NCBI GenBank assembly: GCA_029776465.1
Contig: JAKOTC010000231.1
Coordinates: 1 to 5,539, forward strand
Source: Bacillota bacterium
Lineage (GTDB): Bacteria > Bacillota > Clostridia > Oscillospirales > JAKOTC01
Length of the DNA: 5,539 bases
Reading direction: 5' to 3'
Shown here: one piece after another, positions 1-4,990 of the stretch
Position numbering within the stretch: the stretch's first letter is position 1
Layout: each line of letters begins with the position of its first letter
Translations under genes and position numbers: made by a program
The notes under the pieces: model-generated
Seen by the model: only the letters and a program-made list of their open reading frames with translations
Told to the model about the DNA's origin: nothing
Database searches by the model: none

Positions 1-147
1 TATTTGAAAATGGGAGAGTAATTTTAAGGTGACCCTGGTATCTTCGGCAGCGATAAAATCGGCTTCTTCCAGCGCTTTTAACGCGCGGGGAGAAAGATCG
101 CCGAGATTTCCGATAGGGGTGGCAACCACCCAAAGGGTTCCGTTCAA
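1..147 (-). CDS. rsmI: 16S rRNA (cytidine(1402)-2'-O)-methyltransferase RsmI, N-terminal part
   Basis: Only the first 49 codons are present; the gene runs off the low-coordinate edge (family members are usually about 280 residues). The translation starts [19 protein letters not shown] and continues into an AAEDTR motif at residues 33-38, both hallmarks of RsmI in the SAM-dependent tetrapyrrole-methylase fold. The family uses SAM to 2'-O-methylate C1402 in the decoding centre of 16S rRNA, in the cytoplasm. The start is TTG at 147-145: an in-frame TGA lies two codons upstream, no ATG fits this frame, and the resulting N-terminus matches the family (typically [15 protein letters not shown]). The TTG overlaps the ACT-TGA end of the preceding methyltransferase gene by 4 bp, so translation is probably coupled to it. 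Only a weak purine-rich stretch (AAGGGATGGGATG) precedes it. Identity is secure; the rest of the protein cannot be judged. Confidence 0.95.
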   Translation of the reverse strand, partial: MNGTLWVVATPIGNLGDLSPRALKALEEADFIAAEDTRVTLKLLSHFQI

Positions 148-884
148 GTTTCATCCCATCCCTTATATATTTTTTGCAGCTCTTTGGTTTTTAAACCGTT
201 TTCATCTTCCATATACAGCGGAGGCAAAACGATAAGACCGTTTTTGGCAAATCGTTTGCCTTCCACCAGCACCAGCCAGGGAGCTTTATCCGGCCGCTGC
301 ATTACAAATCTTACTTTTTTAGGTTCTAGTGCGTTTTCCCTCAAAGTGCATAAAATATCGGTCAGCCGCTCCGGACGGTGGCAGAGGACAAACCTGCCGC
401 CAAAGCGAAGCATATAGGCGGCCGCCTTGCACACATCATCCAGGGTGCAGGTATGCTCATGCCGGGCGGTAAGGGCCGCTTCGGTGGCAGAGGGAATGCC
501 GGTTCCCTTCATTTTGTAGGGAGGGTTACAGGCAACAAGGTCAAAAGAAGCGGCGGGAAACAGGGATCGATGCTCTTTTAAGTCACCGCAAAGGATGGAA
601 ATTCGGTCTTCTGCGTTCGAGAGCGCAACGCTTTGCCGAGCCAGCTCGGCACCCTCCGGGCGGATCTCCAGTCCCACAATCGAGCTGCAAAGCCGTCTGC
701 GATGCCAAAGCAGGGGGATGATGCCGCATCCTGTGCCCAGATCGGCGGCTTTAGTATCCTTCTCCGGATTGGCGAAATCAGACAGAAGGAAGGCATCGGT
801 CCCAAATCGGTGTTCCTCAGAAATGGCGGCATAACATCCGCCGCCTAAACTTTCCACCTGAGGGGACAAAGGGTATTTTTCCAT
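144..884 (-). CDS. tRNA1(Val) (adenine(37)-N6)-methyltransferase family protein (TrmN6/YabB-like)
   Basis: This is a 246-residue class I SAM-dependent methyltransferase of the TrmN6 (YfiC/YabB) family. Visible motifs are the SAM-binding glycine loop [12 protein letters not shown] at residues 48-59, an acidic ribose-binding residue in GLEIRPEG (Glu73), and the catalytic NPPYK motif at 120-124, typical of enzymes methylating the exocyclic amino group of adenine. An ARHE motif at 140-143, also usual in this family, follows. The Escherichia coli member makes m6A37 in tRNA1(Val); the Gram-positive substrate is less certain, so no symbol is given. Length is normal (about 240-250). The ATG start at 884 has AAAGGATG upstream, with AGGA ending about ten bases before the ATG. 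It is followed by rsmI with a 4-bp overlap, forming a two-gene RNA-modification unit, and is separated from the ferredoxin gene upstream by 155 bp containing a terminator. A dedicated promoter was not convincingly found. Confidence 0.9.
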   Translation of the reverse strand: MEKYPLSPQVESLGGGCYAAISEEHRFGTDAFLLSDFANPEKDTKAADLGTGCGIIPLLWHRRRLCSSIVGLEIRPEGAELARQSVALSNAEDRISILCGDLKEHRSLFPAASFDLVACNPPYKMKGTGIPSATEAALTARHEHTCTLDDVCKAAAYMLRFGGRFVLCHRPERLTDILCTLRENALEPKKVRFVMQRPDKAPWLVLVEGKRFAKNGLIVLPPLYMEDENGLKTKELQKIYKGWDET

Positions 885-921
885 GAATTCACATCCTTTG
901 GTATCCGGTTTGTTTCAATTA

Positions 922-948
922 AAAAAGCGGACGATAACGCCGCTTTTT
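922..948 (-). terminator. Rho-independent terminator after the ferredoxin gene
   Basis: An inverted repeat pairs GCGG at 927-930 with CCGC at 940-943, extended by A5 (922-926) against T5 (944-948), around a 9-base loop. Read on the minus strand it is a 9-bp stem ending in a run of six Ts followed by AATT, the classic intrinsic terminator form. It lies about 90 bp past the ferredoxin stop and before the methyltransferase start. The run of T on the other strand means it could also work in the plus direction, though no plus-strand gene enters it here. Confidence 0.8.
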
Positions 949-1039
949 CTTTGTACTAATCTCGATTTATAGGAAATTAGTATTACACCTTATGTAACCT
1001 GTTCAAAGCTTGGATGTAAACGCCGGGGCGAAAACAAGC
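949..1039 (-). other. Ferredoxin 3' untranslated region with two small inverted repeats
   Basis: No coding sequence is seen between the ferredoxin stop and its terminator. Two short inverted repeats precede the terminator: TTACA (983-987) with TGTAA (993-997) around five bases, and TACTAAT (954-960) with ATTAGTA (976-982) around fifteen bases. Both are AT-rich and weak. A TTGAAC at 1008-1003 on the minus strand resembles a -35 box but has no good -10 partner at 16-18 bases. Confidence 0.35.
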
Positions 1040-1210
1040 TTACTGGGGTTTCGGTGCGTCAACGGGGCAGACTCCGGCGCAGGCGCCGCACTCAATGCAC
1101 TCGTTTTCGTCAATGACATACAGACCGTCTCCGGCTTTGATGCAGGAAACCGGGCATTCACTTTCGCAGGCGCCGCAGCTGATGCAAGCGTCAGTAATTT
1201 TATAGGCCAT
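1040..1210 (-). CDS. 2[4Fe-4S] bacterial-type ferredoxin
   Basis: This is a complete 56-residue protein beginning MAYKITDACISCGACESECP. Two CxxCxxCxxxCP cluster motifs are intact: Cys9, 12, 15, 19 and Cys38, 41, 44, 48, each followed by proline, so it should carry two [4Fe-4S] clusters like clostridial ferredoxins (about 55 residues). A ninth cysteine lies at 23. Such proteins are small soluble low-potential electron carriers, serving enzymes such as pyruvate:ferredoxin oxidoreductase and hydrogenase in anaerobes; the partner here is unknown. The ATG at 1210 has a near-ideal AAAGGAGGT eight bases upstream, suggesting strong expression. It has its own promoter (1241-1269) and terminator (922-948), so it looks monocistronic with a transcript of roughly 310 bases. 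The neighbour upstream, ricT, also encodes an Fe-S protein; whether they are functionally linked is inference only. Confidence 0.96.
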   Translation of the reverse strand: MAYKITDACISCGACESECPVSCIKAGDGLYVIDENECIECGACAGVCPVDAPKPQ

Positions 1211-1218
1211 GCGTGGTT

Positions 1219-1227
1219 ACCTCCTTT
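1219..1227 (-). promoter_or_regulatory. Strong ribosome-binding site of the ferredoxin gene
   Basis: AAAGGAGGT on the minus strand is nearly a full complement to the 16S rRNA 3' end, eight bases before the ATG at 1210. It is the strongest Shine-Dalgarno site in the window and fixes the start of this very short gene. Confidence 0.85.
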
Positions 1228-1240
1228 ATTTAATAAACCT

Positions 1241-1269
1241 ATTGTAACACGATCACAGGAAAAAATCAA
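1241..1269 (-). promoter_or_regulatory. Sigma-A type promoter for the ferredoxin gene
   Basis: On the minus strand, TTGATT (1269-1264) and TACAAT (1246-1241) are separated by exactly 17 bases. The -35 box matches the consensus at four of six positions and the -10 box at five of six. Initiation would fall near 1234-1235, giving a leader of about 25 bases that contains the ribosome-binding site. It is the best promoter in the window and lies just past the ricT stop and hairpin. Confidence 0.75.
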
Positions 1270-1280
1270 GGGTTTGGAAA

Positions 1281-1313
1281 CTGCCTGCCATCCCAATGCG
1301 CATTAACAGGCAG
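1281..1313 (-). terminator. Hairpin after ricT, probable weak terminator
   Basis: CTGCCTG (1281-1287) pairs with CAGGCAG (1307-1313), a perfect 7-bp GC-rich stem lying four bases past the ricT stop. The 19-base loop contains a perfect 10-base palindrome, AATGCGCATT (1295-1304), which could form an inner helix or an alternative structure. On the minus strand it is followed only by TTTCC, so the U-run is short and termination may be partial. It sits between the ricT stop and the ferredoxin promoter, where a terminator would be expected. Confidence 0.5.
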
Positions 1314-1316
1314 ATT

Positions 1317-2174
1317 TTATTCCAGAGCCTTCAATTCTTCCGGAATGGAATCGTCTTTGGCAGCTTCCTTGACCAGCTTGACTTCATTGCGGTTAAAGGG
1401 CTTTGGCGCTCCGTCCCGGTTTTTATCCAACCGGATCACCAACCGACCGGTCAACAGGTTGGCTTCCATCACTGTGCCGGTTCCCTCCGGCGTCTGTACG
1501 ATGGAGTCTACCCGAGGCGTGATTTTGTTAAAGTCTTCATAAACGTTTTGTTCGTATTTAAGGCAGCACATCAGACGGCCGCAGGCGCCTGAAATTTTGG
1601 TGGGGTTCATGGAGAGCCCCTGCTCCTTGGCCATCTTAATGGATACGGGCTGGAATTCGTTTAAAAAGGTGGCGCAGCAGAAGGGGTTGCCGCAGATGCC
1701 GAATCCGCCCAGGATTTTAGCTTCGTCCCGCACGCCTACCTGGCGCAATTCAATCCGGGTGCGGAATACCGAGGCCAGATCCTTGACCAGCTCGCGGAAG
1801 TCCACCCGCCCATCGGCGGTGAAATAGAAGAGAATTTTGCTTCCGTCAAAGGTGTAGGCCACATCAATTAGATTCATTTCCAGATGATGGGCTTCAATTT
1901 TTTTCTGACAGATGCGGAAAGCCTCTTCCTCCTTATGGCGGTTTTCCTGCTCCCGCTTGATATCGTCGGCAGTGGCAAGGCGGAGAACCTTTTTGGTGGC
2001 GTGAACGTCCTCCCCCTCTTCAAAATATCTCATTTCAGTGACAACATCACCGCATTCAATGCCGCGGGAGGTTTCAACGATTACTTTGTCTCCCAGGGCA
2101 ACTTGCAAATCTTCCACAAGAAAGTGATAAACCTTACCGGCATTTTTAAACCGGACTCCGGCGTAATAGGGCAT
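1317..2174 (-). CDS. ricT: RicT (YaaT), PSP1-domain iron-sulfur subunit of the RNase Y specificity complex
   Basis: This 285-residue protein carries the PSP1 C-terminal domain pattern, with GGFGICGNPFCC at 156-167 followed by SGACGRLMCCLKYE at 195-208. Six clustered cysteines are visible: 161, 166, 167, 198, 203 and 204. In Bacillus subtilis RicT forms a complex with RicA (YlbF) and RicF (YmcA) that binds [4Fe-4S] clusters and directs RNase Y to selected mRNAs, affecting sporulation, competence and biofilm formation; this cysteine region is implicated in cluster binding. Length is near the Bacillus protein's. The ATG at 2174 has AGAGGAA about nine bases upstream. It follows holB after 77 bp, as in Bacillus, and is probably cotranscribed with it, since no convincing promoter was found in the AT-rich gap. 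The C-terminal tail (268-285) is charged and likely flexible. The partners ricA and ricF are not in this window. Confidence 0.95.
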   Translation of the reverse strand: MPYYAGVRFKNAGKVYHFLVEDLQVALGDKVIVETSRGIECGDVVTEMRYFEEGEDVHATKKVLRLATADDIKREQENRHKEEEAFRICQKKIEAHHLEMNLIDVAYTFDGSKILFYFTADGRVDFRELVKDLASVFRTRIELRQVGVRDEAKILGGFGICGNPFCCATFLNEFQPVSIKMAKEQGLSMNPTKISGACGRLMCCLKYEQNVYEDFNKITPRVDSIVQTPEGTGTVMEANLLTGRLVIRLDKNRDGAPKPFNRNEVKLVKEAAKDDSIPEELKALE

Positions 2175-2251
2175 ATTTTTGAGTTCCTCTCAATCTATAT
2201 AAAATTTATATTTTTTCTTTAAATCTATGGTGACTGGATATTTATTTTTTG
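2175..2251 (-). other. AT-rich holB-ricT spacer with a short AT palindrome
   Basis: This spacer is strikingly AT-rich compared with the genes on both sides. It contains the perfect inverted repeat ATATAAA/TTTATAT (2197-2211) around one central A, and several TATA-like strings on the minus strand, but no -35 box at suitable spacing that I would defend. AGAGGAA at 2190-2184 is the ricT ribosome-binding site. No terminator hairpin follows the holB stop, which supports holB-ricT readthrough. Confidence 0.4.
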
Positions 2252-3205
2252 CTAGATGCTTCTCAGCTTTGCCGCCATCAAGCTGAGCGCAGGGGTTATG
2301 GAGGCATTTCGCCTCAACCGATCGGCAGTATCTAAAATAATCTGGCGGGCACGATTGTAATCAGAGGGAGCGAATCCCGGAATGCCGGGATCCTCCCCGC
2401 CGGTCATCTGACTGTGTAAAATCCGTCCCAGCTCTTCGACCAGCAGGTCTAAGAAAGAGGTCAGTTCGGTTCGTTCCTGCTTTTCAAAAGGAAGGAGAGC
2501 CAGAGAAAGGGAGGCGGGGTTTTTATCCCCCAATGCCTTAAAAATCTCCTGGGATTGCTGATATTTCTTTTGCAGGGATTCATCGGTGAGAAAGGCCACC
2601 GCCTTGCCGATATTTCCGCCAAAAAGACCGGCGGCGTTGCGGGCAGCGGGTTCGTCGCATCCGGAAGCCTTTTGAATGTAAGGCAGGGCTTCCTCTATGG
2701 ATGGAGGCAGCAGAGTAAAAGCGGTGACGCGGGATAAAATGGTGGGAAGCAGTTTGTCTTTTGAGGGAGCGGTGAGAATGAAAAAGGTGCTGGCAGGGGG
2801 TTCTTCCAGGGCTTTCAGAAGAGCGTTGGCGGCACTGTCGGTTAAATTTTCACAGTTTTTCAAGATGAACACCCTGCAGGATGCTTCGTTCGGGCGGATA
2901 TACAAATCCTCAATCAACTGACGGATTTGTTCAACATGAAAGGAACGGGTCCCTTTGGCTTCGCCGTACACGGAGAGGTCCGGATGAATGCCGTGCAAAA
3001 TTTTATAACAATGGGAACAAACGCCGCAGGGACGGTCGGCCACAGGGGCAGTGCAGCAAAGCGCCATGGCGATTCGGAGGGCGAGAGCACCCTTTCCCGT
3101 TCCGTCCTCACCGCACAGCAGCAGTGCATGTGGAAAGCGGCCGGAGGATAAATATCCCTCCAAAGCCGCCAGTGTTTTCGCATTGGATGCAAAATTCCAC
3201 CGCAT
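2252..3205 (-). CDS. holB: DNA polymerase III clamp-loader subunit delta'
   Basis: This 317-residue AAA+ protein is the delta' subunit of the clamp loader, which with delta and tau/DnaX opens the beta clamp at primed DNA. The N-terminus has a degenerate P-loop, GEDGTGKG at 32-39, with Gly where Ser or Thr follows the lysine in active ATPases. A zinc-module cysteine set follows (Cys51, 60, 63, 66) with spacing like that of E. coli delta'. The conserved ALLKALEEPP block is at 128-137, and an SRC-type motif is changed to SRV at 158-160. The C-terminal collar region is less conserved. Length is normal (about 310-340). The ATG at 3205 is the first possible start after an in-frame TGA at 3220-3218, so the start is well fixed. 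Its ribosome-binding site is unusual and lies in a hairpin (separate entry). darA is 94 bp upstream and ricT 77 bp downstream, the conserved Bacillota order. Confidence 0.95.
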   Translation of the reverse strand: MRWNFASNAKTLAALEGYLSSGRFPHALLLCGEDGTGKGALALRIAMALCCTAPVADRPCGVCSHCYKILHGIHPDLSVYGEAKGTRSFHVEQIRQLIEDLYIRPNEASCRVFILKNCENLTDSAANALLKALEEPPASTFFILTAPSKDKLLPTILSRVTAFTLLPPSIEEALPYIQKASGCDEPAARNAAGLFGGNIGKAVAFLTDESLQKKYQQSQEIFKALGDKNPASLSLALLPFEKQERTELTSFLDLLVEELGRILHSQMTGGEDPGIPGFAPSDYNRARQIILDTADRLRRNASITPALSLMAAKLRSI

Positions 3206-3208
3206 ACG

Positions 3209-3234
3209 CCCTTTATATCACCGAGGTGATATAA
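3209..3234 (-). promoter_or_regulatory. Perfect inverted repeat over the holB ribosome-binding region
   Basis: Arms TTATATCACC (3213-3222) and GGTGATATAA (3225-3234) match perfectly over 10 bp around a two-base centre. On the minus-strand RNA the 3' arm contains GGUGAU (3222-3217), the nearest plausible Shine-Dalgarno match at 11 bases from the ATG. The alternative, AAAGGG at 3214-3209, is only three bases from the ATG and touches the helix. A folded hairpin with a CUCG loop (a YNMG-type stable tetraloop) would hide the site, and as DNA the repeat is also shaped like a dimeric repressor operator. The repeat is seen; both roles are inferred. Confidence 0.55.
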
Positions 3235-3252
3235 CCCTTCCTTTCATAACTG

Positions 3253-3276
3253 TCCGGCGGCCTTTCAGCTGCCGGA
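3253..3276 (-). other. GC-rich hairpin between darA and holB
   Basis: TCCGGC (3253-3258) pairs with GCCGGA (3271-3276), and GC/GC can add two inner pairs beyond one mismatch (A opposite C on the minus strand, a G-U wobble on the plus strand). It begins about 23 bases past the darA stop. No T-run follows on the minus strand (CAGTTATG comes next), so it is at best a poor intrinsic terminator. It may instead protect the darA 3' end or mark a processing site. Confidence 0.4.
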
Positions 3277-3299
3277 TAAGTAAATTTTATCTGGATATG

Positions 3300-3638
3300 T
3301 TACATTTTTTCGAAACGCTCGACATTCAGGACGAAAACCGTGGCGCCGCCCACCGTAACCTCAACCAGGGAAGGTCCGCCGCTGATAGGAGCACCCGCAT
3401 AGGTGGTGGTAGGCATCGAGCTGGGCAGAACGGTTTTGCGCTTCTGACTGTATTTTTCAATGATTTTGATGATTTTATCAATTTCCGAATCTTCAGTACC
3501 GATTAAAAAAGTAGTGTTTCCGGCTTTCAGGAAACCTCCGGTGGTGGAGAGTTTGGTGACAAAGTAACCTTCGTTGGTCAGGCCGGCCTGAACCGAGGAG
3601 CTGTCGTCGTTGCTGACGATCGCGAGAACTAATTTCAT
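3300..3638 (-). CDS. darA: DarA (YaaQ/PstA), PII-like cyclic-di-AMP receptor
   Basis: This 112-residue protein matches the DarA/PstA family: trimeric PII-like cytosolic proteins that bind cyclic-di-AMP. The signature block TKLSTTGGFLKAGNTTFLIG spans residues 28-47 and holds positions reported to contact the nucleotide in Staphylococcus aureus PstA (Thr28, Phe36, Leu37, Asn41, Gly47), all present. A flexible loop rich in Pro, Ser, Thr and Gly (70-90) matches the variable large loop of the family, and the end VFVLNVERFEKM is typical. Length is normal (about 109-112). The ATG at 3638 is chosen because AAAGGAG lies eight bases upstream and the N-terminus MKLVLAIV fits the family; an in-frame extension to 3821 runs through the neighbouring gene and is not supported. 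Its position before holB is conserved in Bacillota. The downstream target of DarA is not established in any species I know of. Confidence 0.96.
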   Translation of the reverse strand: MKLVLAIVSNDDSSSVQAGLTNEGYFVTKLSTTGGFLKAGNTTFLIGTEDSEIDKIIKIIEKYSQKRKTVLPSSMPTTTYAGAPISGGPSLVEVTVGGATVFVLNVERFEKM

Positions 3639-3646
3639 ACAAAATA

Positions 3647-3653
3647 CTCCTTT
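3647..3653 (-). promoter_or_regulatory. Ribosome-binding site fixing the darA start
   Basis: AAAGGAG on the minus strand lies eight bases before the ATG at 3638. This strong site decides against the longer in-frame reading that begins at 3821. Confidence 0.85.
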
Positions 3654-3694
3654 CCAATGTAAAAATGAATAAAACCGATTCTCTCTTTCTGCTT

Positions 3695-4990
3695 CTATAT
3701 TATCACATTTACAGATAAAATACCATAGCTGTGAAAAAGTTGTAGTAGATTTGTCCCAATTTTTTCCCCGGGAGCCAGCAAAACAGTGGCAGGGGGGCAT
3801 ACGCTGACCACCTCGGCGCAAATCCGTCCCACGGCCCGTTCTATCGGAACAGATTCTTTGGGAGAGAGAAGAGCCTCCCGCAGGGAAAGCAGAGAAGGAG
3901 GAATGGGCGGAACGGCTGCTGCCTCCGGTTCTCCTTTCAATTCACCAATTGAGCGGACAAAGGTTTTCAAACGGCTGAAGTCTTCTTCAGAGTTGAAGGG
4001 AGAAGGGATAAAAATAGCCGATTGAGTGTCCAGAAGTTCGGGGATCAGGCGGCACGCCTCCATCCGCTGTTTGATTTGATCGGGATCCAAACCGGAGAGA
4101 TTGACTACCAGCCGGGTGGGGTCGTCGGTGGAGGGCAGCCGGAATTGGCTGATACCTCGGAGTTCCTCACAACGTTTAGAAAGGTGCTGCCAGTCGGATA
4201 AGGCGGATGGGGTGTCCATATAGGCAAAGCAGCGCTCAATGGATAACATGATTAGATAGGAGGGGCTGGAAGAGCCGAATACCGACATCCAATGGCGAAC
4301 CTGATCGGTTTTGCCGGGGTCGGCCAAATAAATGGCGGCGGCCCCCGTCAGGGCCGGCAAGGTTTTGTGCAGGCTCACACAGGCTCCGTCCGCTCCCAGC
4401 GCAATCGGATGGGGCAGCCCTGCCAGGGGGAGATGCGCCCCATGAGCCGAGTCCACAATCAAAGGAATCCCTGCTTCCTTACAGGCGACGGAAAGAGCTT
4501 TAATATCGGCACAGATACCGTAATAATCGGGAGAAGTGACAAATACGCCATCGCATTCATGATGCTTGATCTTATAAACCATTCGGGCGGTGTCCGTAGG
4601 GGCACAGAGCCCGGAGGGAGAGGGAACCCATACCGGTTCCATTCCCAGCAGGCCCATGGCATGCAAAGCCGCTTTGTGGCTGGCGCGGGGCAGGAGAATC
4701 CGATCCCCCTCTTTGAAAAAAGCGGCCAATAGGGCCTGTATGCAGAGGGTGCTGCCGCCGGCCGAATAGAGAAGGGAGGGCACCCCTACCACTTTGGCGG
4801 CTTCCTGCTGAGAATCCGCAAGGACACCCTCGGCCTGATATAAATTTCCGGTCTCATTCAGTTCGGTGACATCAAAGGGAAGGGCGGGCAGAAAATCGGA
4901 AAAAGCGGTTCCTTTGTGACCGGGCATAAAAAAGCGGCTGGCTGATTTTGCCCCAAAATCGGACAGCGCCTTTTCCAGCGGCCTATTCAT
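3695..4990 (-). CDS. Orn/Lys/Arg decarboxylase-family PLP-dependent protein (YaaO-like)
   Basis: This 431-residue fold-type I PLP enzyme resembles the short Orn/Lys/Arg decarboxylases (YaaO/SpeA type). Motifs in order: FMPGHKG at 21-27, a glycine-rich cofactor-phosphate loop SAGGST at 76-81, SPDYYG at 153-158, VDSAHGAH at 179-186 with the aspartate (Asp180) that pairs with the pyridine nitrogen, and SLHKTLPALTGAA at 206-218 with the predicted Schiff-base lysine Lys209. The C-terminal domain (about 363-431) has the family's PP..VLLAPGEKI block. Such enzymes release CO2 from basic amino acids to form cadaverine, putrescine or agmatine; the substrate cannot be read from the sequence. ATG 4990 is preferred over TTG 5032 because MNRPLEKAL matches family N-termini; the ribosome-binding site is weak. 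It overlaps the racemase-like gene by 8 bp. YaaO precedes tmk and darA in Bacillus; here tmk is missing and darA follows directly. Confidence 0.9.
   Translation of the reverse strand: MNRPLEKALSDFGAKSASRFFMPGHKGTAFSDFLPALPFDVTELNETGNLYQAEGVLADSQQEAAKVVGVPSLLYSAGGSTLCIQALLAAFFKEGDRILLPRASHKAALHAMGLLGMEPVWVPSPSGLCAPTDTARMVYKIKHHECDGVFVTSPDYYGICADIKALSVACKEAGIPLIVDSAHGAHLPLAGLPHPIALGADGACVSLHKTLPALTGAAAIYLADPGKTDQVRHWMSVFGSSSPSYLIMLSIERCFAYMDTPSALSDWQHLSKRCEELRGISQFRLPSTDDPTRLVVNLSGLDPDQIKQRMEACRLIPELLDTQSAIFIPSPFNSEEDFSRLKTFVRSIGELKGEPEAAAVPPIPPSLLSLREALLSPKESVPIERAVGRICAEVVSVCPPATVLLAPGEKIGTNLLQLFHSYGILSVNVII
3699..3707 (-). promoter_or_regulatory. Possible extended -10 promoter for darA
   Basis: TGTGATAAT on the minus strand (3707-3699) fits an extended -10 element, TGn followed by GATAAT (five of six). 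The sequence about 17 bases upstream (TATGGT) is a poor -35, as is common with extended -10 promoters. Initiation near 3692 would give a leader of about 55 bases. It overlaps the last codons of the decarboxylase-like gene. It would let darA and holB be expressed apart from the two PLP-enzyme genes. Confidence 0.35.

Noticed and set aside
578..832. 84-residue minus-strand frame within the TrmN6-like gene
   Set aside because: It is an out-of-frame shadow; the main frame carries the complete methyltransferase motifs.
949..1010. Promoter for the TrmN6-like gene (TTGAAC at 1008-1003)
   Set aside because: No good -10 lies at the right spacing, and a transcript from here would meet the terminator at 922-948 before reaching the gene.
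1010..1306. 98-residue plus-strand open frame
   Set aside because: It is the antisense shadow of the ferredoxin gene and its promoter; no ribosome-binding site and no recognisable domain.
2190..2251. Promoter for ricT in the AT-rich spacer
   Set aside because: TATA-like strings are plentiful simply because of AT content; no -35 box sits at 16-18 bases from any of them.
3051..3506. 151-residue plus-strand open frame across the holB-darA junction
   Set aside because: It runs antisense to holB and darA and through both intergenic hairpins; composition looks random and nothing resembles a domain.
3300..3821. 173-residue form of DarA extended upstream
   Set aside because: The extra 61 residues overlap the decarboxylase-like gene and lack family similarity, whereas the ATG at 3638 has a strong ribosome-binding site and a typical N-terminus.
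4292..4732. 146-residue plus-strand open frame
   Set aside because: It lies wholly antisense to the decarboxylase-like gene, whose motifs are intact; a by-product of GC-rich codon use.
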